Below the pieces are notes generated by a model, which did not search any database, had not been told where the DNA came from, and saw only the letters and a program-made list of their open reading frames with translations. A stretch of 64,000 nt of DNA from Trichoplax sp. H2. Taxonomy: Eukaryota; Placozoa; Uniplacotomia; Trichoplacea. The position numbers and the translations under genes were made by a program. Below are positions 1 to 11,561 of this stretch, one piece after another; the stretch's first letter is position 1; the number at the start of each line of letters is the position of its first letter. The stretch is from positions 1 to 64,000 of the forward strand of contig NOWV01000236.1 of assembly GCA_003344405.1 (NCBI GenBank). The letters run 5' to 3'.

Positions 1-1781
1 ACTAGTCACTGCCAGAATGCCGTGCTCTACATCGCTATCAAACTATTCAGTCATGTGAAGTGCTATAACGATTATAGAAATAATCCTAGAAAATCAATCT
101 AATAAATTCGTGCACAGCCTGTATTAGTGTGCTTACACATACGGTACTCAGTATTAAATATTTAAGTTATAAATAGCATCGTAATACCCGTTGTAAAGGG
201 ATATAGTTAAAGCTTACAGCCCACTCAGACGTAATTGGCAAAACTTAATGTATATTGACCGTAGACCATTAACCCGAACCTGAGCAAATTTCCACATCAA
301 AGGAGTAACTTGTTCAGTTCATAGTCAGGAGTTGAGAATTCTATCAATAATATGGTATATGACTCCAAAGTAGAACTTCATGCATCTATCTGCTACGATC
401 TTTTATATAAGAAGTACGAATAAAACAAAGCTTCATCTATCCAGTTATCACGTGTAATTATCTTATTAATCACAACTAATAACTCTACTATACTTCCCAT
501 AGACTATAGTGCTTTACTTTATATTACTATTATTCTTTCCAAACACATTGCTACTGTAATTAATTGAAATCACCACATTAGGTATCTGTGCAAATGGCAA
601 TATATCTCCTATTTCAGCGCCAATATACACAATTATTGATTAAATTCTATTCGATAATAAAATAACATCTGACCATTAAAAACTAAACATGACGTAAAAA
701 TCAATAAATTGCCACTAATTAAAACGTCATTTGATATTCTAAGAGTAAATAAGGTATCCCATTACTGATATTACGCAACATGATAAATGAGTAATCCTTA
801 AAAACCTCCATTAAACATGCTATCTCGATTAGAGGGAATAGTATCCATGTTTGTTCTAACAAATAAAGGATACTGAATATTTGTAAATTAATAATTATAA
901 GGCATAAATTGTTTATGCAAAAACATTAATTATATCCTAAAGAATAATTAATTCAGCTTATATTCAGCTTTAAACTTCTCCATATTTAATAATTATGTAC
1001 ACATTATGATATTGAATTACATTTTTTAATACTAAATCCTGTAATTATATTCCTCCATGGACACTTGTCAATAAACTAGCAAGATCATAAACATAGCCCC
1101 AAACAGAAATTTAATCTCCTTGTTCAAAATAGAAATTTTTTAAAAACAGCTAAGCCTAGCGGCAAATGATAAATAGCTCAAGCACTTTCAATGTTGCAAT
1201 CCATACATATTGATATGATTATTTTGAACATTCTTTTGAGGCTTCTAATAAAATAAAATATTTCATTATCAAATCTAGAAATAGTTCATACAATTCAGAT
1301 ATGTAGTTGATTGCACCATGCTTATGTTACATCTGATTATTGAATGGTGGGATAAGCACCCCTTATGATGATTACAATATGTAGCAGTGCTCTAGCCTAT
1401 TTCTATAATAGTAAACAACTAAGTAACCATACATAAAGCAGATACAACGGTACTGCTTCACAATGAAGAATTCTAATGAAAACTATGAGTTAAGAAATTA
1501 TTTTCTTTATTTGTAAGGAGGAAGTTTTGTTTACTTCGACTAAAATTTAAAATTGTTTAGCCAAGATTACTATTAATATTTGTACATAATTGATTTTTTT
1601 TTAAAGACAAGAATAACTCCTTTGAGTTATTTTATATGAATAATTCAAAAAGTTTTTCGTCTTGATTTCTTTATGAAATGTCAACATCAACACTACCGTA
1701 TTACAAATATGCATGAAAATTTTCTATTGGTAACATGTTTTACGGCTTGCTGCAAAATGCAACCTTTATGATGATACTGAA
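1..1781. other. AT-rich intergenic sequence, no gene seen
   Basis: All frames are interrupted by frequent stops, and I see no run of exon-like sequence with usable splice sites. Nothing is assigned here. Confidence 0.5.
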
Positions 1782-2009
1782 GGTACAATCAATTTTAAAT
1801 TATAGGTTAGATATCTTGATAACTGTTACGAATCCTAGTTGTTAGCCTGCTTATCTCTAATCATGTCTTAGGCTAAATTATACTATGTTACAAGTTTTGT
1901 GATAGTGACATAGTGTTGGGTTGAAAAGTACGGTATAAAAGAGAGGTGAAAAGAAAAGTAAAAAGAGAGAGCTACACGTGGATCGATAACGTTGAATTAA
2001 GTTACCGGG
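1782..2009 (+). repeat. Haplotype duplicate, filled allele (gap 1)
   Basis: This 228-bp stretch is repeated almost base for base at 2449-2676, just after the 20-N gap. Here it runs directly into a mobile element at 2010. In the second copy it continues into unrelated sequence (taactataat). The two are best read as the two alleles of one site. Confidence 0.9.
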
Positions 2010-2428
2010 TGTCACAAAACAGCTTTGCAACAAGATAACGCAATATACGATCAATAAGTCAATTCCTCGAACCACGTATCAAGGAACGATATCTGCACTA
2101 TCACAAACACTTTTGCTCTACTAGCAGACTACACAAAGACTTAGACGCCTCGTATTTTACGTTAAACACTAAGTTGGACAATTCTTCTTTATTTCACGAT
2201 ATACTGCATTTATATACTATTCCTCAATAGTTCATGAGTCATAGTTAATACAATTAACATTAGAATCATTTACTGAATTAGATATTAATTTTAGCTACTG
2301 CTCCCTTAATGCAGACAACAGTATTTACGAACATAGACATATAATGACTAATACAGAATAGTCAGATTACGATATGTCCTATCACGGAACATTTCCATGA
2401 TAATTTACAGTCTACCATAAGTAAATTA
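2010..2428 (-). mobile_element. TGT..ACA element family 1, copy cut by the gap
   Basis: The sequence begins TGTCACAAAACAGC and matches the intact copy at 22497-23126 in the same orientation. It is cut off by the gap at 2429. The 5 bp before it are ccggg, and the empty allele at 2672-2676 shows the same ccggg once. No coding capacity is seen. The strand is given by the TATA box seen in the copy at 6704-7599. Confidence 0.85.
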
Positions 2429-2448
2429 NNNNNNNNNNNNNNNNNNNN
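2429..2448. other. Assembly gap (20 N)
   Basis: Run of 20 N between the two duplicated alleles. Confidence 0.99.
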
Positions 2449-2676
2449 GGTACAATCAATTTTAAATTATAGGTTAGATATCATGATAACTGTTACGAAT
2501 CCTAGTTGTTAGCCTGCTTATCTCTAATCATGTCTTAGGCTAAATTATACTATGTTACAAGTTTTGTGATTGTGACATAGTGTTGGGTTGAAATGTACGG
2601 TATAAAAGAGAGGTGAAAAGAAAAGTAAAAAGAGAGAGCTACACGTGGATCGATAACGTTGAATTAAGTTACCGGG
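2449..2676 (+). repeat. Haplotype duplicate, empty allele (gap 1)
   Basis: Near-identical copy of 1782-2009 without the element. It continues through the undisturbed target site ccggg/taac. Confidence 0.9.
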
Positions 2677-4856
2677 TAACTATAATAATTAGATTTAGAA
2701 TCACACCGATACTATTAAATCATAATCAGCAATACGTTTACGATTGCAATCACTTCGTTAATGCGGGTCATTAAATTTTCTGAGTCTTGAGTCAGGGAAC
2801 GTTATTTGACAATTTGTAATTCTAAAGAATTGCAATATACCTGACATCTCTCTATTATTTCAAGCGATTAAAGCTCAGTTAAGTTAATTAATAATAAAAA
2901 TTCACTAATTTTAGCGGCTGATATTTTCATATCACGAGGTAAACTGATAGTTTCGCCTTCGTTTATTACAAATGGCATCCAGGCCTCCGCTTTAAATAAA
3001 TCTTGTTTAAAGCTGTCACCGAGGTATCTGCCATTTGGGTGTAATGATTAACAATCTACTATCTTTTACATATTAAATTATTCTGAGAGCTATTTACAAT
3101 GCTGAGTTGATAAAGTCATTGGGAAATAGCTTACTTAACATTAAAATCGATTTATTGTTTAGATTACAAGATGTATTTCTTTATAGTGCAGTAACCGCCT
3201 TCCAGCCAACCTGACTACAAAATCTTTGAAGAACAACAAAGATAATACATAATACATCGCTAAATTTAGCTCTTGCAAGCAATATCTCAGATTATTATTT
3301 TAAAGAATGAATCAAGGGTATTAATATTTTATTGACTAATGTTAGCTCTTGCGTAATAGTCTATTTATTTGTTAGCAATGTTCTCTATACAATGCTTATC
3401 GCCGATTTTGCATCATTCTTGCTTAATGTTATAAGTATAGGTTATTCTCTAAGTCGGGTCCGATTCAAAACCCTAGATATACTCTCACTCTATAAAATAG
3501 ACATGCCTTTCTGTTAGTTTTGCATCTGTCTAGTCAATAAGGTGGTTTTATGAATGTCATTCGATTGTTCAATGCACTCATTTTCTAGCACGTTCAGTAT
3601 ACTTTCTTACTATACATGGTTACGTAAATATCATGTTCATCACTATATATGTAAGTAATGCTAACAGAAATATAGATACGTTACAATAATTTATTCTCTC
3701 AATTGTTTATATATTGTGACTAATTTATTTAATTATAATGCAACAATCTAACTATTGACTATTCTCTATTTTTAATCATGCAAATTGGAGGATACTAAGG
3801 ACATATAAGCAACATATTACGACTCGTTTTTCTCAAATTCCCGATGATAGGACAGCGATTAAGGTAAGTTAAAAATTATAATATCATCTTTTGTAATAAG
3901 TGATCTCATTTATATTTTTAGTCAACCAAACATATTCGATTGGTAATCCCGGTGTACAAGTGTGAATTAAGATTAAATGTTTTGAGTTAATTCCAAGTGC
4001 TTAAACTAGAAAGATCAACGCACGGCTCAGATGCTATTAGGACAAAAGCTTTACAGCAATAAGGATTATACTTTCGCATACATTCTCATAATAAATTAAA
4101 TTTGATCATACCTGCTAATAACTTGTCTTCGTAGAAACAATATACTTTGAAAGAAAGCATTAATACCTCTACTGCTGCTATCGACGTTATCAATAACATC
4201 AATCGACTTATATCGCTATGAAATAGTTACAAGTCTGGTACCATCATTATTACAATAGCTACTCACAGTAAAGGTTATCGGTATCCAGACATACTGTATT
4301 TTAATTGCATCAATTTTTCATTTATGATATTAAAAATATTCTACTTGAATTAATTCCTGTATTTATTTTCATTCTCGAGTATTGATCAATGTATAAGTAT
4401 GCAGGACTCATTATACATGTATTCTTTTTCAAGCGTTCATCTTGCTATTGCTTACCAGGCTACGTGTAATGGAAGCAAATTTCTCGCAAAGTCTATTTGA
4501 CTAATTAATCAACAAATCTAAATTTCATATCACTTCAAAGTAAGAATTATTCTTTTTCAAGTCAATCATTTTTGTTAAATATCGGTATTTTATCTGCCAA
4601 TATTTTACTGGATTAATTGTCGGTATCAAGTATCCGTAAAACGTATACAAGTATCGCTTAGTTTTACAACAAATTTTATTATCAAATAAATTACAACTAT
4701 CAGTTCAAAATTTCGATTTTGAGCATAACAAACGAATTTTTGTTTAATCATTCATATATCAGTATAATTTGCTATTAGTATCTATGCAAATATAGCATTG
4801 TAATATAAAATAAGGAGGAAGTCATTCTGAACAAAAATTTTTATATTTGTCCTTAG
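2677..4856. other. Intergenic and 5' region of the first receptor
   Basis: No coding signal is seen; the only ORF over 60 codons (3332-3517) has random-looking composition. The stretch ends in tgtccttag at 4848-4856, a likely splice acceptor one base triplet and an A before the receptor start codon. It therefore probably contains a 5' UTR intron. Confidence 0.45.
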
Positions 4857-4860
4857 CAAA

Positions 4861-6048
4861 ATGGCAAATAGCTCCTTTAACGTAAGCCAATCTCCGTCAA
4901 CGAATAGTCTTACCGATAATATAACAATGCCATTACTGGATCCATATGGCAACCAAATCAATGCATTTCGTATTGTAATTGTTTTTATATCATTTTTATT
5001 TTCATTTATGGGTACTATTTTCATGACATGTATCCTATGCAAGAATAGAAAATTGTTAAACTTTACAAATCTTTTGGTGGCTAACTTATCCTGGTCATCG
5101 GTGTTCCTAGTTGTTGTTGGCTTACTGTCTACATTACGTGATATAATCTTTCAAGGCAAATGGCCATACGGACAATTTTTATGTCAGGCTTTAGGTTCCA
5201 TCTTAATAATCGCCGTTTTTGTAGTCGCTTACAGCATTGTTGGTATTTGTTATGCAAGATTTCGTATAATATGCAAGTCTGGTTGGTTAACGCTAAAACC
5301 CAGAATGGCAATCTATTATATCATCATAGTTTGGCTTTTGGGTATTACCTATGCTATACCATATGGCAATTTAATCATTCTTTACCGCCTTCCTAACAAT
5401 TCGCAACTATGTATATATGATGAAAACCGATTTCCCTTGGTCTCAAAGCAAATATTTATGATGATCACTGTATTACTCGTATTTTTTATACCCTTAATTC
5501 TGATAATCACTTGGCAAAGGTTTATCGGCAGTGCCATTCGTAAAGTTAATGCAGTAACTCAGTCAACTCCTAATACCTTCTCATTAGCAAGTGAAAATAT
5601 AGAAATAGATCAAAGAGATTCTCTAGAAAAAGTAGAATGCAAAGAAATAAACCGTGCAAAGAAACAGTTGGTTTTAATGAGTGCAGCTATTGTTGTAGTG
5701 TTCTTTTTAACATGGTTTCCTTATTTTCTATTTCAATTACTGCTCTACTTTGAAGTTATTACCGTACCTACAACGAACAAGATATCTCTCGTTCAACAAA
5801 ATATCATACATCAAATTATAATTGTTAGACATATCTTACTGGCATTAATGTATCTCTTCGCATTTTTTAATACTTTAATCTGTCTCACTTTCAATCCCTG
5901 TTTTAAACATGCAATCGAGCAGTTATTTCATAGAAAGCGTCAATTGATGCAAACTCGTCACTTGGAGTCATCTTTTTCCCGCTTTAGCACCGTTATGACC
6001 AAGAAAAATGCTTACATTGCAAAATCAAGAAAATCACAGCAGGAATAA
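4861..6048 (+). CDS. Class A (rhodopsin-like) seven-helix receptor, intronless, ligand unknown
   Basis: A single 395-residue ORF with seven hydrophobic helices (about 37-60, 69-91, 107-132, 149-172, 197-222, 268-296, 320-344). Three N-glycosylation sequons (residues 3, 7, 20) lie before helix 1. Class A marks seen: WPYG in loop 1 (W101), the cysteine pair C108 and C184, and FLTWFPY in helix 6 (W285, P287). Several switches are altered: the sodium-site Asp 2.50 is Ser80, DRY reads A132-R133-F134, and NPxxY reads N337-TLIC. Residue 7.43 is Tyr331, so it has no retinal lysine and cannot be a light-sensing opsin. The product should sit in the plasma membrane and couple to G proteins, but ligand and coupling cannot be read. 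The start lies just after a likely 3' splice site, and AATAAA follows the stop by a few bases. It is related to the receptor at 27870-28976. Confidence 0.93.
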   Translation: MANSSFNVSQSPSTNSLTDNITMPLLDPYGNQINAFRIVIVFISFLFSFMGTIFMTCILCKNRKLLNFTNLLVANLSWSSVFLVVVGLLSTLRDIIFQGKWPYGQFLCQALGSILIIAVFVVAYSIVGICYARFRIICKSGWLTLKPRMAIYYIIIVWLLGITYAIPYGNLIILYRLPNNSQLCIYDENRFPLVSKQIFMMITVLLVFFIPLILIITWQRFIGSAIRKVNAVTQSTPNTFSLASENIEIDQRDSLEKVECKEINRAKKQLVLMSAAIVVVFFLTWFPYFLFQLLLYFEVITVPTTNKISLVQQNIIHQIIIVRHILLALMYLFAFFNTLICLTFNPCFKHAIEQLFHRKRQLMQTRHLESSFSRFSTVMTKKNAYIAKSRKSQQE

Positions 6049-6054
6049 TCAATC

Positions 6055-6060
6055 AATAAA
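6055..6060 (+). terminator. Poly(A) signal AATAAA
   Basis: Canonical AATAAA starting 7 bases after the receptor stop codon at 6046-6048, consistent with a very short 3' UTR. Confidence 0.5.
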
Positions 6061-6698
6061 ATACATCAATATCATACTGTAACGTAACATAGTATTAGGA
6101 TTATAGACTATTAGCCATGTTTAGTATGATGTCAGTAGGGTGTCAAGTTACCATTAAGATTAGAGGTAAAATAGAACTATAAATCATATATTAGGATAGG
6201 GCTAGTTCGTTGCACTCTGACTGGTAGAAATAATATCTACGTGAATACTGTAGTAATTTCCATATTGGATTAGTGAAGGTCTGCTGTAAAACGTTTTTGC
6301 TAATAATAATCTGAATATCTATAAAATATGGTAGAATGTTGCTTTGCCGATTGTAGCTGCGAATGGTACGAAAAGTATATAAACTAGCAACCAAGATTAT
6401 TCTAGTAGTCCTTTCTAGAAGTATTTAGTAGTTGTATTCCGCTAGAGTAGAGCCGTGCATATATTATCTTTGCATAGGATCTAATAAAGTTTCAATTTTC
6501 TACAAATTTTGGATTTTCGTGATCGGTTATATCACACATACGCTTATCGAACATAGAATTGACGTTTGTTATTGAATTAGTCATTAAGAGATTTCTTTGA
6601 TAATTATAATATTAGGAGAGGAACATCTACATAGTACGGTACTGAATATAAAATGGTGCCCGATTCATGTAGTACAAGATTTTCTAATAATTAATTGA
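6061..6698. other. Intergenic, no gene seen
   Basis: No supported coding sequence; the minus-strand ORF at 6191-6394 has no recognisable domain or splice context. Confidence 0.45.
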
Positions 6699-6703
6699 TA
6701 CTA
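6699..6703. repeat. Target-site duplication TACTA, left
   Basis: TACTA lies directly before the element end TGTGACA at 6704. It is repeated at 7600-7604 directly after the other end. Confidence 0.85.
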
Positions 6704-7599
6704 TGTGACAGTGTTATGTACTGTATTAGAGTAGAAACATCTATGTTAGGATAATTCTGTTAGCCTATCCTTATTTAGTTAACTTCTAATTTGGATATAC
6801 TGTATTTTAATATAGCACTGACTTTTTATGACAGTGACATTTATACACATACTGAAATTAATAGTTATAATAGGGAATGCAAATCATCTACTTACAGTTC
6901 CAATCATTACTAGTGCAAACTCCCGTCGCTTTGCTATGTTCGTTAATACTGTTGTCTGCATTAAGGGAGCAGTAGCTAAAATTAATATCTAATTCAGTAA
7001 ATGATTCTAATGTTAATTGTATTAACTATAACTCATGAACTATTGAGGAATAGTATATAANNNNNNNNNNNNNNNNNNNNCACTGACTTTTTATGATAGT
7101 GACATTTATACACATACTGAAATTAATAGTTATAACAGGGAATGCAAATCATCTACTTACAGTTCCAATCATTGTGATTGTAATTTACTTATGGTAGATT
7201 GTAAATTATCTTGGAAATGTTCCGTGATAGGACATATCGCAATATGACTATTCTGTATTAGTCATTACATGTCTATGTTCGTAAATACTGTTGTCTGCAT
7301 TAAGGGAGAAGTAGCTAAAATTAATATCTAATTCAGTAAATGATTCCAATGTTAATTGTATTAACTATAACTCATGAACTATTGAGGAATAGTATATAAA
7401 TGCAGTATATCGTGAAATAAAGTAGGATTCTCAAACTTAGCGTTTAACGTAAAATACGAGGCGTTTAAGTCTTTGTGTAGTCTGCTAGTAGAGCAAAAGT
7501 GTTTGTGATAGTGCAGATATCGTTCCTTGATACGTAGTTCGAGGAATTGACTTATTGATCGTATATTACGTTATCTTGTTGCAAAGTTGTTTTGTGACA
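6704..7599 (+). mobile_element. TGT..ACA element family 1, two alleles joined across a gap
   Basis: It starts TGTGACAGTGTT and ends GTTTTGTGACA, and is bounded by the 5-bp duplication TACTA. The interval contains 20 N (7061-7080). The sequence before the gap (to 7060) is largely repeated after it (7081 onward), but the first version lacks a segment near 6910. So this is one insertion present as two different alleles, not one long element. In this orientation TATATAAA (about 7393) is followed within 30 bases by AATAAA, the order found in a retroviral-type LTR. No ORF with a recognisable domain is present. Solo LTR or non-autonomous DNA transposon are both possible. Confidence 0.85.
7061..7080. 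other. Assembly gap (20 N)
   Basis: Run of 20 N inside the element region. Confidence 0.99.
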
Positions 7600-7604
7600 T
7601 ACTA
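7600..7604. repeat. Target-site duplication TACTA, right
   Basis: Matches 6699-6703 exactly. Confidence 0.85.
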
Positions 7605-7636
7605 TATTTATCAATTTAGCCAGTTACACTATGCAT

Positions 7637-8089
7637 TTAAATTCAGTTCTATATCGGTACTTAAGCAATACGTTTTATGATGCTACATAGCGATAATCAT
7701 AATTATCCAATCCTTCTTTGAATGGTCTAATCCTGGTAGAAAATTTATATTGTATCAATAATCTCATTAATAATATTTTGTTACATACTATACGTCGATT
7801 TAATGTCTTTATAGAACATTCTGCTGCTATAAGCAACATGATTGCATGAACTATCATACATTCATTGTTTGTCCAGCTTTTATATAATAATATGGAATTA
7901 TCTCATAAATGTACGATAGGCACGCTTGTATTATTTCATGCAGTTAATTTGCTTACCCTTCTATCCAAAAATGAAAGTAAAGAATGGAAATTTCTGAGGC
8001 TATATAGAATTCTATCTATGAAATTCTATCGAAGGTGGCCAGCACTAATAGATAGACCTTTCTTTTTAGAATTTGATAAAAAATATTAA
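7637..8089 (+). pseudogene. Possible decayed coding sequence, family not recognised
   Basis: One reading frame stays protein-like for about 450 bases and ends in a TAA at 8087-8089. It is broken by in-frame stops near 7688-7702 and at 7847-7849. The longest open part starts at a TTG (7865), with the first ATG at 7892. The stretch before the stop at 7847 reads like a helical protein (TIRRFNVFIEHSAAISNMIA). The last part is basic and aromatic (FYRRWPALIDRPFF). I do not recognise the family. It may be a pseudogene, or exons whose introns I cannot place. Random AT-rich sequence remains possible. Confidence 0.3.
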
Positions 8090-10770
8090 TAATTTTACAA
8101 CTTTCTTTGAGAACTTTTAGTAGACTCTAAGCCTGCTTCAGTATGAAGCAGAATTTATAGCCAATATGCCTACACAGTGTATCTGTAGTGATAAAGATAG
8201 TCGTACTTAAACAATTAAAAGACTGTCGTATCGAGCTAGAACTACCAGTATCTTCGCAGCGGAGTTTCAACTGTCCTAAGTAATATCGTTTTGAATTATG
8301 GCAACAGTATCAAACAGAATAAGATTATGAAGCTGCGATAAAAATTTCGTTCGCGAATTTTTACATAACATTGCTGAAGTTTTCTAAAAGTGTACTGCAA
8401 TAGCCTATCTACCAATAGGTTAACCATTCGAATTTTTACAACAAATATAATTTTTTGACCGAATGAACTTGTACTCGTATATGAACATATACAGTTTATA
8501 TGAGCGATTAATCTCGAAAATAACTAATACATAGCCCGAACATTAAAAGTGTGCCGTTTCATCATATAAGCCGCAGTCTGCTAATATTATGTTTTTTATA
8601 ACCTATGGAATCATAGCAATATATAACCAATGATGACAAGATCTACGAGAAGTAACATCTGTTAGTATAGTGTTATTTAATAACTAAGATCATGATATAC
8701 TGTAGAATACCATTAACTGTACCGCAAAGAAAGACAAAAAATGGTTTTAGTCATTAAGTACAGTAGCATTTTAACCTTTATTTCCGGGTCATTATAACAC
8801 CTGATACGCTTTTCTCCTTCAAGAAGATGATTTGTACAATACGTAATAAGGCTATATGAGATATTGACCCTATTCTATGTAGAGAGTAATAGCAATATTT
8901 TGAAACAAATCAATCGCATTAGTAAAATAAATAACACTCTTTTCGGACATTTTTCGTATAGGATGAGTTACAACACTAAGTTAAAATGATTTAACTAGAC
9001 AGAAAGTACCCTACTGGTTGTGCGGTATTATAAAATCTGGCTTCAATATCGTGCTAGAAATTCTAAATCGCTTATTCTCATAAATTCCCTTCAAGAAAAA
9101 TCAGCAAATCTGCCTATGCATAAACCATCATTAAATTGATACTAAGTTTTTACTAATCATCGCAGCGAAAATTTTTAAGTAGATTAAAATATCTAAATTT
9201 CTATCTCAATAAATGTGCTAGCTATTTATAAAAGGGACTGCCTACAGGAAATTCTTATGTATTATCTCTTTATCTTACAGAGGCTAAATTCAGCTATACT
9301 TTACTGTACCGCACAAACCAGGATTATGGCGTATGCTAAAATTAGCAACTGATCTATGCCTTACTAACTCTTCCTTAATTTTAGACATTCATACCAAAAG
9401 TTAAATTATGTGCAATCACACAGATTTATTTATAGGCATTAGAATACTAAGTTTTAAGATGTATTTTCTAAAATAGTGGAGGAATTTCATTTCAATTTAT
9501 TTGTAAAGGTCCCTTTCTAAACAAGTTTGTAAGACGCTGATTAATTATTTAATTACAATTTGAAATATTCGATCAAGCGTTCAATACATTTAAAATCAAT
9601 AAGAGTAAATTATTTACAGGGGACAAGCAGCAGCTGCAGCGTTGTAGAGGATTTTCATTCATATAAAGTGGTTTAATCGCAATATACTAATACGTCGTTA
9701 ACAGCTGAAGCCTTCTTTTCTATAATTTTTAAGTTTTTTTTGGATATCATTCTTAACACATTCAAAATACAATACATGGCATAGAAGACCAGAAACATAA
9801 GGCTATGGTAATCTATATTAATAATTCTTTTTCTCATGTTCATCATCACGTACCTATAGCGCATTGCATATCTCACGTTTTACTTCCAAAAACAAAGGAA
9901 AGAAAAATTAGTGGCGAGTAACCAATGCACACCGTAGTAAATTTCAATTTTGTCGCCATTCACTTTTATATCGAGTAACGCGTATTGTAGCTTGTAAATC
10001 GATTTCTTGGTAATCTATTTTGCATACTGATGCCAGTAAGCAATTAGCTGTTGATATTATATAGCTTATTGCTTAAGTATACGTTATCGAAGACTTGTCT
10101 GATGCAAATATTATAAAATATTTCATGGAGCTATATTGAATATAATTAATCGGGAGTTGTCACGAGCTATGAATAGCCCTAACTTGCAGCAAGGTTTGAG
10201 AGAGTGATTTCTATCCTATATTACTATTATTCTGAATACCAGATAATTAGTATTCCCAGATAGAAGGGTTTAATACAATAAAACCTTCAAAACTTACTAG
10301 AAAATCACAATCTAATTTATTGTCGGCGAACTCGCCGTTTATACAGGTTTCGGTTCCTAAAACCGGTTGAACTACAAAAGTCCTCGTCTATTAGAAATTA
10401 ACCAAATTAATGCCATAAAGAGATTATATCTGTACAGATTAGATAAAGTCCAATCCTATTAAATTTACTGTAGCAGTATAAAGATAATCATGGCTTATTA
10501 ATAGTTTAACAGATACATATAAAGCTATCCTACTAAGACATTTCCTCTAAACTTAGGAATTGTACTTTGAACCTTAATAACTTTGGGGGTGATAGATATA
10601 ATCTAGTTTAGCTGGTTGGCAATTACTATTTTAGTCTATTTAATTCTAACTTGAGGATATCAACTGTTAACCACTAAAATTACAAATAAGGAGACCGTAA
10701 AATATTTCTGAGATATAAACATATATAGAACGTACATAGAAATAAAGTATACACCACGAGGATTACTTTC
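8090..10770. other. AT-rich intergenic, no gene seen
   Basis: No exon chain, repeat array or RNA gene was recognised on either strand. Confidence 0.45.
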
Positions 10771-10996
10771 ATGACGGGAGTGGATACCGCTAACGAAAAG
10801 TCTCTAAAATATCCTGATAGTGGTAAGTTTTTCCCTAAGTTCCATTTTTGATTTCCTTTTAATGATCTATTGTTATTTATTACTTGTACATCCTTTATTT
10901 CCTGAAGTTACGGTAGTTTTTCTATTAAAAGATGACATAGTTTTCTATTTCTTAGTGGACCATTGGCACTATCCCAAGTGCAATTCATCCTGTTAA
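10771..10996 (+). CDS. Tentative two-exon mini-gene, unknown function
   Basis: An ATG at 10771 opens 52 bases (MTGVDTANEKSLKYPDS) ending at a textbook donor G/GTAAGTTT. A pyrimidine-rich acceptor (tttctatttcttag) ends at 10955. The phases match exactly (G|TG), and reading continues VDHWHYPKCNSSC to a TAA at 10994-10996. The product would be only 30 residues. It could be the 5' end of a larger or alternatively spliced gene, a small peptide gene, or chance. I recognise no family. It lies beside the allele duplication at 11029. Confidence 0.25.
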
Positions 10997-11028
10997 TGTA
11001 GTCAGAATTGTTTACTGTTTCACAAGTT

Positions 11029-11211
11029 TAAGTTAATAACCTACATTTTATTAATAAAAAAGAAAATATATTAAGTATCATATACAGCTTAATTGAACAT
11101 AGTAACTCAAGCAGGTTCATAACAATAATCAATAGAAAGGACGCCGGTATCGGATCATAAGACTCATAACACTCTTACTGCACTTAAATGATTGAAATTG
11201 TAGAACAACAC
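11029..11211 (+). repeat. Haplotype duplicate, filled allele (gap 3)
   Basis: 183 bp repeated with few differences at 11379-11561 after the gap. This copy is followed by an insertion beginning TGTGG. Confidence 0.9.
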
Positions 11212-11358
11212 TGTGGTGATGTAGTTTCAGTAGTTAGTGAGGGACTTTCAATAGACATATTCAATAATAGTTGAGCTTAGATTATCTTTATTGAGCTTAT
11301 GAGAAGCGTGTAAGAGATACAGATAGTCGTGAATAATCAGAACGTGAAAAGTCTAACT
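11212..11358 (+). mobile_element. TGT-ended element family 3, cut by the gap
   Basis: It begins TGTGGTGATGTAG, directly after AACAC. The empty allele carries AACAC once (11557-11561) followed by ctataaatc. The far end is lost in the gap. Its sequence is unlike families 1 and 2 apart from the TGT start. Confidence 0.65.
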
Positions 11359-11378
11359 NNNNNNNNNNNNNNNNNNNN
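11359..11378. other. Assembly gap (20 N)
   Basis: Run of 20 N between two alleles. Confidence 0.99.
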
Positions 11379-11561
11379 TAAGTTAATAACCTACATTTTA
11401 TTAATAAAAAAGGAAATACATTAAGTATCATATACAGCTTAATTGAACATAGTAACTCAAGCAGGTTCATAACAATAATCAATAGAAAGGACGCCGGTAT
11501 CGGATTATAAGACTCATAACACTCTTACTGCACTTAAATGATTGAAATTGTAGAATAACAC
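11379..11561 (+). repeat. Haplotype duplicate, empty allele (gap 3)
   Basis: Near-identical copy of 11029-11211 without the insertion. Confidence 0.9.
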
